From contig CM071573.1 in the NCBI GenBank assembly GCA_036426205.1, positions 43,574,643 through 43,638,642 on the forward strand: DNA of 64,000 nt, in the 5' to 3' direction. The notes beneath the pieces are model-generated. The model saw only the letters and a list, made by a program, of their open reading frames with translations. It was not told the origin of the DNA and ran no database searches. Each line of letters starts with the position of its first letter. The stretch's first letter is position 1. The DNA is from Ascaphus truei. Its lineage: Eukaryota; Chordata; Amphibia; Anura; Ascaphidae. The position numbers and the translations under genes are program-made. Below, one piece after another: positions 44,277-55,349 of the stretch.

Positions 44277-44313
44277 CCCTGAAGAAGAGAGTGGACTCTC
44301 GCAACACGTAGGG
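44277..44313 (+). ncRNA. Hammerhead-like module upstream of PLE fragment
   Basis: CC, core CTGAAGA (44279-44285), extra A, perfect 5-bp hairpin GAGAG/CTCTC with TGGA loop, GCAA (GAAA with one change), CACGTA, then GG. Core positions 3 and 8 are the usual C and G. The outer stem is only 2 bp. It lies 1.3 kb upstream of PLE-like coding sequence on the same strand, with a splice-donor-like TAGTAAGTAG between them (44639). Confidence 0.42.
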
Positions 44314-45601
44314 TTAGTCTTTGTTGAATCTGCAAAGCCCATCAGTTCAGCGCACTGAGGCTGGCACGCACAGACAGCCTCTAGCTGAATTTCCTGATAC
44401 CGGAACCAGTTCCAACCCTTCTTGTGAGATCGGAGAGGGGAGCCTGTAGAAATGACAGGAAGCAGCAGGAGAGATCTGCGCGGACACAGGCATTTTCCAG
44501 CTCTGTCCTCGTGTACAACAACTCACTGCCATCAGCTGGTCTGAGACAAGACACAACGCAGGGATCATCGGGCTGACTTGCCACAGATGAGAGAGGATAT
44601 TCTCTTAATTTATCCGCTGCGCATATCCTACCTACATCTAGTAAGTAGGGTTCCAATTTTAATGCAGCGGACCACCTTTGGATCTTCACATTGCAATATT
44701 TATATTGTTGTTCATATTGCATATTTTATATTGTTTGTTATTTTAACTTTTAATGAATGTACGTTCCCCTTTTGTCACTTACCTTTATTTTCACCTATCT
44801 CTGAGGTCTTCTTCCAGGACCTTTAGTGCTGCTACATCATCAACAGTATTATGCTGTGTTTTGTCTTTTTCTCTCATTTCATGTACGGGAGTTCATCTGT
44901 ATTGAAGTCCGTTTGTAGTAACCAGGACATTGGTCTTCAACTAACATCCAACGGTTGTATATTACATAATATATAGCCTTATCTATACTGGATCTATACT
45001 GGATCTATACTGGATCTATACCGGGACTTTAATATCAGGCGCCAAATATATGTTCTTTGTTTTGCACAGTCACCATCTGACATAGGTAGTCAGTTATATA
45101 TATTTAAGGCAGCCGCCCAACACTAATTTATTTGTGTTTATTTGGGTTTACACATTTATTATATTTCAGTCACGTTAGCGCTACACTATTCTTCTTTTTC
45201 TCACATGTTCAGATGTAGCTTGGCTTATTCTCTCCGGTGCTAGGTACGGTCACCGCAGCAGAAGATTAACACAGCGGAGGGTTGCATTCGGAAGCATCGA
45301 GCCCCCATCGGCATGATCGCGGCAGACACAGTCTCCGGCACTGAGGACAGCGAGTATCGCTACTTCTGTACTTAGAGGAATGTAGTCATTCATCAAAGAA
45401 CAAGAAGGGATCAGTGTATGCCATTGTAGTGTTAATTCCATTGTTCAAAATGGTCGGGATGTCAACCCGGTGATTGCCTTATGTACAGTAATGTAATGTT
45501 CTAATCTGTGTCAGTTAAAACAGCTGATTGCCAGGTAAGGTAACATACAGAATTTTACTGAACATTTGCCTCCAGTTTGTTACTGGCACAGAGCCAACAT
45601 C
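44314..45601 (+). mobile_element. Probable PLE leader region
   Basis: Sequence between the module and the coding fragment. A phrase at 45015-45062 (GGGACTTTAATATCAGGCGC) recurs at 48196-48238 inside another element, so it is interspersed. No coding sequence is recognised here. Assignment to the same retroelement is inferred from position. Confidence 0.35.
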
Positions 45602-45695
45602 CCAGGAGCCTCATAGCAGGTATCCCAATAGGGCAGTACCTCCGTCTTCCAGGAGCCTCATAGCAGGTATCCCAATAGGGCAGTACCTCCGTCTT
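45602..45695 (+). repeat. Exact 47-bp tandem duplication
   Basis: CCAGGAGCCTCATAGCAGGT and the next 27 bases occur twice back to back (45602-45648 and 45649-45695). As 47 is not a multiple of three, it shifts the frame of the PLE-like coding sequence: the first copy reads EPHSRYPNRAV, the second the family-like SLIAGIPIGQYLRLRRNCS. Confidence 0.9.
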
Positions 45696-45920
45696 CGGCG
45701 TAACTGCTCGACGATTGAGGAATTCACTACCCAATCCAAAGAACTTCGATCTAGGTTCCTCAACCGTGGGTATAGCATCAAGACATTGAATAAGGCTTAT
45801 CATCGGGCACTACACAGCGATAGGGTCTCACTTTTGTCCAGTAATAATGAGAAGGTGAAGGACAATACAATCAGAGTCATTGGCACCTTTAATAAAAGAT
45901 GGTGCTTGCACAGCACTGCC
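45649..45920 (+). pseudogene. PLE-like reverse transcriptase C-terminal fragment
   Basis: Translates to IAGIPIGQYLRLRRNCSTIE, EEFTTQSKELRSRFLNRGYS and KTLNKAYHRALHSDRVSLL, then IRVIGTFNKRW. The pattern (S/G)IPxGQxLRLRRxCS, followed by F..RGY and A..RAL, is one I associate with the region between RT and the GIY-YIG nuclease of Penelope-like (Neptune-type) proteins common in amphibians. No GIY-YIG domain follows and no RT palm precedes it intact. The clade call is from memory of the family and could be wrong; the alternative is another RT element with the same thumb motif. Confidence 0.55.
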
Positions 45921-47810
45921 GTGTCTGGCAGGTCTATGCTGCAGTGTATGTACTACCATTATCACTGCATTTGCCAGCTTTATCACTCTAGCACTCTTAT
46001 TTTAACACACTAAAGTCTCCATTATAGTGCGCAGTGCTGGCTGATCTAGCAAGGTAGCTGGACATTTAACCCATTGGCCACTCACTTGTGTACATCTATA
46101 CACTTCCATTATTGGGTCTCACCGTTGCTCCAGAGGGGTTAACACCCTGACTCCTAGCAACCTGTGTCCTCCATATCCCACCATTATTAAGTGGTTAACT
46201 GGGATAGTATGAACTTATAACTGACGACATGGTTGCCTGATAGCGTTGATTTAATATATTTTTTAATTCACATTACACATTACTTTGGTAATATATGTTT
46301 TAAGTAAATTTATTAAAAGCTCATTTTTACACTGTTATGGTGTGCATTTAAGTGAATTCTTTTAGGGGGCACATCCATTTTGTGTTTCCCTTCACCTTTT
46401 CTGATTCACTTTTCAGTTCACAGTTTGCACCCATTACTTGATTACCGCATTTATGTATTTGACTACTTCATTTAATTAGTATGGTTCTGTGATCACTCCC
46501 TATCCCTTTGTTGTTACATTATTATATTGCAATTAGGTTTGAATCCGGTGTATAAAAACAGATGTCACACATATGAATTATTCTGATTTGCAACAATTCT
46601 TTAATACAGACTGTCGCATACTTGAATTATTTTAATAGTAAATGAATCTTCTCTGTAGATTCATTGTTACATTAGGATAGGGTTTAAGTTATAATGGGAT
46701 TGCAGCTGTGCTGGGTTGTCTGGGGAAGGGGCCTGCAAGTAACATTTGAGTTGCCATTGACACCTGTGGATAAATCTGATGTAATCAACACTGATAATAA
46801 CTAGTTTATTTCCTTATATATACATGGGCAGGTATGACATCTTGTTAAAGGGACTGGGGTATTCTGAAAGACACATGGTTCCATATCTGCTCATGGAATT
46901 AGGAGTAGGAAGGCTGAGTCTGATTTTGTTTGGATAAATATCCAGCAGTTTTTAACTAGTTAAAAGAGACTGGATAACACCAGAAGAGAGGAGTAGCCAG
47001 GTTTAGTCTCACGATACCAAGATCGGCCAGAAGGATTCCACCCAGGAATGATTATGCAACCATCTTTTTAATGTTTGTTTATGTAAGTAATTATCCTTGA
47101 AATAAACATTTATTTTTGTGTGCTAAAACTGGGATGCAGAGTTCTGTTATGCTGCTGTGATAATACAAAAGACATATGAAAATTTTACAAGCCCTCCCCT
47201 GAGGGGACTGTAAGGTTAGGATAGGGGCGAGGGTCAGAAGATTACTTAAGGAGGGGGGAAGGGATCTTACTTCCTCTTGACCCATCTCCAGAGAATTTCC
47301 TGCCCACCCTCCCTGGATTTTCTGTTTTGTTGGGTTAAAGATGTTGTGGGATTGAGCATTGATTATTGTAATTTTCACAGTTAAAAGGGAATTGTACTGT
47401 AGGAGTAATGTGGCATGGGGGGGGGGGGGGGGGCTGGGGACGTGGTTAGTATTGACTTCTTTAAGTGAGGTGTCTTGGACATATTAATTGGGAGTGTTGG
47501 GGAAGGGGGTGTCATTCCTGGCATGGGCGGCCGGAATGATAGAGTGCTTCCATGTTTGTGATTATGTGCCTTGGGGTTTGGGCGGATAGTGATGATGAGA
47601 GGTACGAGTCGAGGGTATGCCTCAGGCTCGTGTTATGTGATGACGGAGCAGGTTCTGTTAATTGTCGTTTTTAATACTGTATGTTGATTGGTTCTTAATG
47701 AAGCTGTGACCGGTTTCTCCTCCCAAGAAGTGGTGTGGTTTTTGGTACTTGGGGAAGGGACCGGCTTAGTGCATGGGTTAGTCGAGCATTTCCAGTCTGT
47801 GGGTCAGATG
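45921..47810. other. No gene seen
   Basis: 45921-46330 may be the PLE 3' region. Further right is AT-rich, then a G-rich section with a run of about 17 G near 47417-47433. Open frames are short and domain-free. Confidence 0.4.
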
Positions 47811-48120
47811 CACTAAGCTACGTTACCCTAGTGTATATAACCAAAAGTTAACCTAAATTAACGTTAGATTAATCATAACACCTATCCACTAAAGCACATC
47901 ACGTAACGTTACCCCAGTGCTACTCCTTAAATAATGTGTTGCTCATCTTGTTGTGCCCGTTAGTGCTAATGACATGCAAAGGAGGCGTTCCCCCTAACAC
48001 CGCATATCCACTAAAGGCCGGTCAGGTTAACGCAGGGATTTAGCCTAGTGTTAGCTCCATTCAAACCCTGAAATATCAGGGGGGGGGGATGGAGAAGAGA
48101 GATCTGTGCTTAAAATGGAG

Positions 48121-48292
48121 CACACCTGAGATACCTTGGAGATATGTTAATAGGGGTCATTAAAATATACTTTGTATATTTCCAAATTGTACCGAGACTT
48201 TAACTATCAGGTGCCAAATGTATTCCTCTTTGGTTTGTAAAATATACTTAACATATCCTATTAGCATATCTCCCAGGTATCTCAGGTGTCTC
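48121..48292. repeat. Inverted repeat inside family C element
   Basis: ACACCTGAGATACCTTGGAG and CTCCCAGGTATCTCAGGTGT form the arms with GATATGTTAATAGG/CCTATTAGCATATC inside. The loop includes 48196-48238, a phrase shared with the PLE-associated region at 45015. Confidence 0.65.
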
Positions 48293-48689
48293 TCCAGGTG
48301 GATTTGAGAGGATATGTATAGTACTTAGGAGAAAGAGAGATGTTTTACTGGAGTCCCAACACACAGCAGTGCTAAATTATCCTAATGTTAACCCTAAACT
48401 AATGTGTTAAAGGCAGTTCTTTTTGCAGCTAGTTAGCTTAGTCAGGGCAGTTTTCGCCGGGCCTAGTAGTTTCTATTGGGCCCCCCCACCCAGTGTGTCG
48501 GTGGCCTTGCAAGCCCCCACCTCTTTAACACCTCCACTCTCTTACCCCACTCTTCATCTCCTCTCTCCTCTCACACTCCCCCCACTACTATCACTCAAGG
48601 ACCTCCCCTGACTCAAGCCCGCTCTCTCAATCCCCCCCCCCTTCTCCCACTCATTCCACCCTCCGCCCTCCCCCCTGGACACCCCCCCA

Positions 48690-48858
48690 CTTCCCACCCC
48701 CACAATACAATAACACACATGCCATACAAATCCTCCCACAATACAATAACCCCGCTCCCCCACACACACACACACACACAATTCCACATAAATCCTCCCC
48801 ACAAAACAATAACACACATGCCACACAAATCCTCCCACAATAAAATAACCCGCCCCCC

Positions 48859-48894
<36 letters not shown>

Positions 48895-49110
48895 TCCACA
48901 TAAATCCTCCCCACAATACAATAATCCCCCCACACACATACAATACCCCCCCCCCACACACACACACACACACAAACACAATAACCCCCCACAAAATACA
49001 TTAACACACCAACACAATACAAGTCACACACAATCTACCCAATACATACACACACAAGCAATTCCCCACAATTCAATAATCTCCGTCACCCCCCTCCAAC
49101 CCCCCCCCCC
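48690..49110. repeat. CA-rich tandem repeat
   Basis: Alternating ACAATACAATAACACACATG and AATTCCACATAAATCCTCCCC units, the latter expanded by (CA)n tracts, give a composite unit of roughly 110 bp. It generates spurious frames up to 287 codons on plus (48476-49339, PPTHTHTHTH-like) and 146 on minus (VCVCVCVC-like). Confidence 0.88.
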
Positions 49111-49473
49111 ACAAACACACACACTAATCCCCCTCTTCCATCACAGAATACAATTTTTTTTAAAAATCCAATTAAAAAAACACACACCTTACCTTTGGGG
49201 AGGGGGTGTTTCAGTAAGACATCTGGTGTGGCGCCAATCTGCACGCGGAAGCTGGGTGACTTCCAAGCGAGTCAGGCTTCCGGCACGCACTGGAGGGGGA
49301 GGGGGCTGCAACAGATGGGGAGAGCTAGGTCCCCGGTGACAATCAGGTGGCCCCCGCAGGCACCGGGACATTTCTCGGGCTCTTTAATGTCAGCAAACTG
49401 ACCTTACTGGATACCCATAAAACTCAGGGAAAATAACGTCTGGTACATTAATGGAGATTAGGGCATCTGACCC

Positions 49474-50219
49474 TGTCTGTGTATACAAATGTGTGTAAAG
49501 TTACAAATACACACATAATCCAGACAGATGCTTAAAGCACTTTTAATAGAAATTATATCACCACAATAAAATATTATGGAGACTACATACAGATTTTATA
49601 TCTTATTGTGTTCTAAAGAAAGAATTAGGTAGTTTGTGGTTACAAACCAGTTCTGAGACACAGCAAAAAAGGCAAGTTCTTATTTGTACTGCACAACTGA
49701 GATCTATATGTTCTGTTAACTGTATTGTCAGACAACACATGCAGGTATCTGCAAAAGCCAACATTTTTTACTAATGTATGGAATTGTAACTGTAACAATG
49801 TTTTACCTGAATCCTGATAGCTCGCACCCTTTCACATGAATATTGGATGCAATTTTGCAGCTGAGATTGGCGATAGAGTCAATATTTGAAGTTAAAGGGT
49901 CTGGAAGTGCTCTTGGTTAGTGGGATATTCCGCAGAAGGGAATTTGGAGATTTTGTTCAACGCTATCTGCAGTACTGACTATTTGTACATTTATTTATCA
50001 TTTCCGATGTCCAGGAATCATGACCCTTTATACCCTTTATACCTTCTGCTAGGAAAATTCTGCTGTTTCTCGAACACAAAATCTCCTGTGAAAGTGTTTG
50101 AAAGTAAAAGCATTATTTGAAAATATCCCACAGAAGCCTTTCTCTTAACACAAGCCCAGATTTGCTTACTATTTCCCAAAATCGGGCACTTGGCCGTGAC
50201 CCTCCGCCACCGGCCTCTT
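49474..50219. other. No gene seen
   Basis: AT-rich, without recognised features. Confidence 0.4.
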
Positions 50220-50470
50220 CGCCAAGGCAAATTAATTTAAGAGCTAATTTAGTGGTTAGGGTAGGGGATTCATTATGGATAAGGGATTTAGGGTAAGGGG
50301 TTCTGTTTTTTAGGTTAGGGTTTAGGGTAAGGGTTTAAGGTTTTTTGGGTTGGGGGTAGCGTTAGTTTTAGAGGTTAAGAATGGGGTTTTATATGGTTAG
50401 GTTTAAGGTTAAGAATTTACTTTGGTGGTGAAATGGCCGACAGCAAGATGAGTGGTGGCCAAACACCGGC
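50220..50470 (-). repeat. Telomere-like interspersed repeat, copy 2
   Basis: Degenerate TTAGGG motifs (GGTTAGGGTAGGGG, GGTTAGGGTTTAGGGTAAGG) with the same flanks as 41300-41504 in reverse complement: GCTAATTT-type sequence on one side, CAAGATGAGTGGTGGCC on the other. Confidence 0.65.
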
Positions 50471-51898
50471 AGAGATTTGGTCAAGGAAAAAAGACTGTGA
50501 CCAAATTTCCTAGGCCGAATATTTCGGCCAACCCAACCATGTACAGATGTAGCGCAGTATTGCACCCATTTCCGCAGTGTGACGAGTTAACGCTACCACC
50601 ATATTTATCGCAAGTAATACCATGGCTCCATTGAAAACAATGTTAATGTGTGCGGTTTTTTTCTGCATTATTTCTTGCATTAACGGGATAATAATAGCTG
50701 TTTCATCGGTAATATTTGCCCACCATGAGAGGAAAGAGCGTTAACGTGAAAATTGAATAGGAATTATCCAGATACAGTATAATTGAAAAAGTTATTTTTA
50801 ATGGTAATTTTGTCTTTGAACAATGGTGCAGAGTTTTTCCAGGTTTGCCCCATTTTGCACATGTATACATTATTACCCCCACCCCCTATTTTCTTGGTAA
50901 CAGCCTGCTTGCAGTGCATCAAGGTTTGAGAACTCCGATATGGAATGAAAATGTGTTCTGAAAATATGACCAGTTCAGCTTAATCTCCGGCAAAGCACGA
51001 TTCAATGAAAGTTTTATTATGTTTTTCAAAACTGTTGCCTCATCATCTTTACTCCTTGCGTGCGCTCAGTAACGCATTTATAAGTCACACAACATTTCTC
51101 TTTGTTGCTTTGAAGGTTTTTGTATACCAACGCTGGCGAACGCCTCAGCACATCCTAAATGTATTCTGCAATGGAGGGGTTAATGGCTTTAGAATGAAAT
51201 CTGCAGCCTGTATACAATTTAGGGGATGTGTCCAAATGAAGATGAAATGAGAAATAAGCGTTTTTGTGCAAAGCGGCAGCCCAAGGCTCCCGCCTGTTTT
51301 CCACAACTGCTGGCATTAAGTTGAGAAATAGAGCAACATATTTTATCTTACCTGATATGAAAACAGCCATGCATGCAATTCAATAAGTAGAGAAGAAATA
51401 CAGGTCTTACTTAGAGATTGCTTCCTGCTACAGTACAGACGAAGGCTGCAAACTGTGCTGGAACTAGAGAAAATACACTGAGATCTGACCTCTAATAAAC
51501 CCCCAGGGACCACTTGTAATTGAAAATGGAGGCAAAGTGCAGTGATTGTGAATGGGGTTCCTTATTTAGCAAAGATTTATAGAATGTTTGTGCTAAAGAG
51601 GGCTTCAAAAGTGTGGTACAGTTGTGTATTTTTGTAGGCACATACTTACTATAATTAATTTGATATAGGATGATATACAGCAGTATTTTTAATCAGCTTC
51701 ATAATAAATAAACACATTACTTAATACAAATACTGGATGAAACTCTTTGGGATACAAAAGTACAGCGAAAATCTGTATTAGATTCATCAAAGCAAAAATC
51801 TAATTGATCTCTGGTGTTTTTCTTGCTTTTTTTTTTTTTACAAATCTGATGCAGTTTTTTCATCCAAGCTGTGATTTCTTTCAGATATTAACCACTTA
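50471..51898. other. No gene; candidate conserved non-coding patch
   Basis: 50930-51400 is complex, repeat-free and balanced in composition (CTTACTCCTTGCGTGCGCTC-like, ATGAAATCTGCAGCCTGTAT). Frames of about 70-81 codons there are not clearly coding. Confidence 0.3.
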
Positions 51899-51982
51899 GG
51901 GCCTTATTCTATAAAGTCAATGGGGATTTTTTTTCTGAAAACATTTCGAAACGGCCATTTCAGACTATATAGAATTACCCCC
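51899..51982. mobile_element. Harbinger-type MITE, 84 bp
   Basis: Termini GGGCCTTATTCTATAAAG and the complement of CTATATAGAATTACCCCC, flanked by TTA at 51896-51898 and 51983-51985. One of the smallest complete MITEs in the window. Confidence 0.7.
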
Positions 51983-52034
51983 TTAATGTTTTTTCCTGTT
52001 TTTAACTTCTGTTTATAAAGTATCTTTTTATTAG

Positions 52035-52240
52035 GGTGTTGTATTGTATTGTATGTCTTTATTTATATAGCGCCATTAATGTACATAGCGCTTCACAGTA
52101 GTAATACACGGGGTAATCAAATAAATAACAGATAATATAAATAACAGATCATGGGAATAAGTGCTTTTTGTTAAAAGTAACATTAAGGAAGAGGAGTCCC
52201 TGCCCCGAGGAGCTTACAGTCTAATTACAGTGTTTACAGA
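52035..52240 (-). mobile_element. 5'-truncated L2-like LINE 3' end
   Basis: GTATTGTATGTCTTTATTTA, TAGCGCCATTAATGTACATA, AACAGATCATGGGAATAAGT and CCCCGAGGAGCTTACAGTCT match the 3' region of the L2-like element at 26213-26440. It abuts the broken end of the Tx1/L1-like LINE, so it probably inserted into that older element. Confidence 0.8.
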
Positions 52241-52254
52241 TACATTTCAAAACA

Positions 52255-53760
52255 TTTCATTGTAGCACGGGACATCTGATTTCCCTGTATAGGTAGTACA
52301 GTAATTTGGAAATTGTGTAAGACAATTTAAACTTTTTCCTAATTATTCGCCACGTAACCACTGTGTCCCTAATCAATATGTTGGATTAGATCTCTTGGGG
52401 CATTTTATTCCAGCTTGTGTGTAGTAGTTCTGCCAGTGAGAACTGAGTAATAGTCTTTCCCTTGGGTCCAATCCCCCACATGCCTTAGCATGCAGGCTAG
52501 GTTATAGGCTTGTATACAGTATTTAGTATGTTAATTCCTTCCCTTTCTTTGGCCATCTGTAGTTTTATCAGCACTATTTTTGTTTCGTTTTTCTTTGCAA
52601 AGGAATTTGCTCATCCCCTTATTTAGTTCATTAACATTGCTATGTTTGATTAGCAGTGGGAGTGTTTGGAGGGGATATAGTAGCCCTGCGAATAATATCA
52701 TTTTTATGACACATGCTCTGCAAAAAAATGGCAGGGGAAATGTTATCCAGGATCTCATCTCTTCCAGGATTTTTTTTAACTATTGGCTTGATGTTATTTT
52801 CATATAATTTCATGAGATCTGTTTCTAGGTATATTCCTAGGTATTTAATTGGGGCCTTTGCTATTTTTATCGATAGAACCACAAACAACAACAGGCTATC
52901 TGGTGTATTTATGTACATGAGCTCAGTTTTGGATACATTTATTTTAAATCCAGCAAAGGAGCCGAACCTTGTGATAGTCTCGAGAATTTTCTCTAATGAT
53001 CTATTGGGGTTCGATAGGAATAGAAGAATATCGTCCGCGAACATTGCTAATTTTAAATTGTTTTTTCCCTTTATCTTTACTCCCTCAAATTCTGTTAGCT
53101 GTCGCAAAAAGTGGGCTAGAGGCTCTATAGCGAGATTAAAAAGTAAAGGGGACAGTGGGCATCCTTGTTTTGTGCCTCTGTGTAGGGCGAAGGATTCAGA
53201 TAGGCATCCAGCCACGATAGTTCTAGCCTTAGGTTTGTTATATAGGGTCCTTATTACATCGTTAAACTTCCCTTTAAATACAAATTTTTCGAAGGTGTAT
53301 ATTACATGATCCCAATGTATGTTATCAAATGCTTTCTCGGCATCGATGGCCATCAGGGCTGAGTGTTTTATTTGAGTTATTTGTGCCGACTTTATTACGG
53401 AGATGGTCTTTCTTATATTCTTCACTGCGGATCTGCCTTTGATAAATCCCGATTGGTCTACGTGTATAATTTGGGGTAGTATCTGGGCCAATCTGTCTGC
53501 AATTATTTTGGTAAAGAGTTTAATGTCCTGATTGATCAGGGAAATTGGTCTGTATGACTCGGTAGTAATGGTTTTTTCCCATGTTTATGAATTATTTTAA
53601 TATGGGCCATTTCGTTAGAGGTCAGTGATTCATTTTTCTTTAGTATTTTTTGTACTGTTTTCTCTAGCGGGACACTTATTTCTTCTCTAAGTATTTTGAA
53701 GTATTTTGAAGTATTCTCCCGAGAGCCCATCAGGGCCTGGGGCATTGAAGTTTTACAGGT
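52255..53760 (-). pseudogene. Tx1/L1-like reverse transcriptase
   Basis: In order: YFKILREEISVPLEKTVQKI and MAHIKIIHKHGKKPLLPS (RT N-terminal blocks, one frame), then DQSGFIKGRSAVKNIRKTIS, AIDAEKAFDNIHWDHVI (motif A), HRGTKQGCPLSPLLFNLAIE (motif B), LAMFADDILLFLSNP (motif C, the FADD catalytic pair intact), GFKINVSKTELMYI and APIKYLGIYL. After another frame change come IKMILFAGLLYPLQTLPLL, QMAKEREGINI and SNILIRDTVVTWRIIRKKF of the C-terminal extension. Function: target-primed reverse transcription. At least three frame changes and several stops make it a pseudogene despite an intact catalytic motif. Confidence 0.85.
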
Positions 53761-53827
53761 TCCGAATTGCTCCTATGACTTCCTTGGGTGTAATTGGAAT
53801 TGATAAATTCCAATTGCACTCCACTAA

Positions 53828-54935
53828 TTATTGGTAGTTTAGTTCTTTGAATAAGTTTTCTCTTTCCTCTATATTGATATTTCCCTTGCTATACAGTTTT
53901 TCGTAGTATTCTTTGAAGACGTTACTGATTTGCTCTGGTATAATTGTGGTTTGGCCTTTTGTGTATGTCACTTTGGTAATGGGTTTTATATTGTTGAAGC
54001 CTCTCATGAGGTTTCTCAATAGTCTGCTCGTTTTAGTCCCATATTTAAAGAATGATATTTCCCTGGCTGTTTTTTCTTCTTGCTTTTCTAGCCATATTTC
54101 GCAATCTGCTTTTTTCTGAGAGTAGTTCTCCCTGTTTTCTTGTGTGTCTTTATTTTTTAGCGTTTTATGTGCCTTGATTAAATCTGTGCTAGCAAGGTTG
54201 AACCCCCTGTTGGCTTCCTTTTTGTAATTATTGACAAATGAAATAATGTGTCCTCTCATTACTGCCTTGGAGGCCTCCCAGAACAGCACTGGGTTATCTC
54301 TGTGTGTTTCATTGCTGGTTTTGTAATCCTTCCAGCTTTTGATTAGGAATTCCTTAAAATTTTTATTTTGTGCGAGGTAATTGGGAAACCTCCAGAAATT
54401 TGGGCCTTTCACAGATATAGCCAAGTCAATCTCAATTAGTACCGGGGCATGGTCTGACCGAATAATCTCACTGATTTCCATTTTAGAGATTTTACTTAGC
54501 ATCCCTTTGCCCACTAGGATTGCATCTATTCTAGAGAAGGTGGAGTATACTTCTCAATAGAATGAGTATTCCCTCTCTATTGGATTGTAGGTTCTCCAGG
54601 TGTCCACCATGTTTAATGCATCTTTTATGAGTGTCATGTTTTTTGTTTGGATATTTACTAATGGGGTCTTTCCTCTTCCTGATCTATCTAAATATGTATC
54701 TTGTATTGCATTCCAGTCTCCTCCTATCACTGTGTTTCTGCATTTATAGCTTAGTAATATTTGGGTTAGGTCTTTAAAATATTGAGGATCATGATTTTTA
54801 GGGCCATATATATTTCTCAATATATATTCCTTCCCCATGCTAGTGACTCTGGCAATCAGTAGTCTTCCTTCTGTGTCCACTTCTGTGGCTATTATTTCTA
54901 TTGGGATGTTTAGTTGGGGCATTAAAAGGTATCAC
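53828..54935 (-). pseudogene. Tx1/L1-like endonuclease, N-terminus missing
   Basis: Reads IIATEVDTEGRLLIARVTSM, EYILRNIYGPKNHDP (NIYGPN motif), VIGGDWNAIQD (GDWN, catalytic aspartate and asparagine) and NPIEREYSFY. A frame change near 54550 leads to SRIDAILVGKGMLSKISKME and IIRSDHAPVLIEI (the SDH motif, catalytic histidine), then the linker PNFWRFPNYLAQNKNFKEFL. The first third, with the LQETH region, is absent through 5' truncation. In life it would nick the genomic target. Confidence 0.82.
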
Positions 54936-55349
54936 AGCTTATAATGCATCTATACTTCCAATAAGGGAAACCATAGCATTGAATACTAAGCAGAGAAACC
55001 AAAGAAAGTGAACGCAGACATCTCTAGAGTCTTACAGCCTAAACAGGGGGAAAAAAGAACCTTAGCAGAAAGCATAAAAGAGCTTGTTAAAAAGCACCAT
55101 CAAACATTAAAATGTCACTTTAAAGTCCAAGAATGAAAAGACAGCAAAGGAAACAGCTACATTGTACAGTACTTGTATGTGTGGTTTGGTAAATGGGGAT
55201 TTTTACTGTTTTTATGGATAACATTTGTTGAAATAATTGAAAATAAATGACTGTGGGTTGGGTTTGAATTGTGATGTGTGTGTCTTGCTGTGTGAAGCAT
55301 ATTTAAGGCTACAGTCATTGCTCTATTTATTCATTTGCGTCACCCCTTA
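54936..55349. other. No gene seen
   Basis: AT-rich spacer between the LINE and the CpG-rich MITE. Confidence 0.4.

Larger units (their letters stand above)
47811..49473. mobile_element. Family C element, 1.66 kb, full length
   Basis: Perfect 11-bp termini GGGTCAGATGC (47811-47821) and GCATCTGACCC (49463-49473). Flanking octamers AGTCTGTG (47804) and TGTCTGTG (49474) match at 7 of 8, suggesting an 8-bp target duplication, although one of them overlaps the terminus by a base. The interior holds family C sequence, an inner inverted repeat (48121-48292), a GC-rich block and the CA-rich tandem repeats. No transposase is visible. Superfamily undecided: TSD length suggests hAT, the terminus does not. 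Confidence 0.6.
52250..54935 (-). mobile_element. Tx1/L1-like LINE, 5'- and 3'-truncated
   Basis: About 2.7 kb of a non-LTR retrotransposon ORF2 on the minus strand: the later part of an APE endonuclease, a linker, and a reverse transcriptase with part of its C-terminal extension. The 5' end is lost inside the endonuclease near 54935. The 3' end stops at the L2 tail near 52250. Frames are broken at several points, so it is inactive. Protein motifs resemble the L1 group as found in amphibians (Tx1 and relatives), unlike the L2-like element. Confidence 0.85.

Noticed and set aside
44381..44722. 113-codon minus-strand frame
   Set aside because: No recognisable domain, and it lies antisense within the probable PLE leader.
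48476..49339. 287-codon open frame rich in PTHTHTH, and minus-strand VCVCVC frames
   Set aside because: Encoded by CA-rich tandem repeats; low complexity in all frames.
52713..53309. 198-codon plus-strand frame
   Set aside because: Antisense shadow of the Tx1/L1-like reverse transcriptase, whose motifs are on the minus strand.
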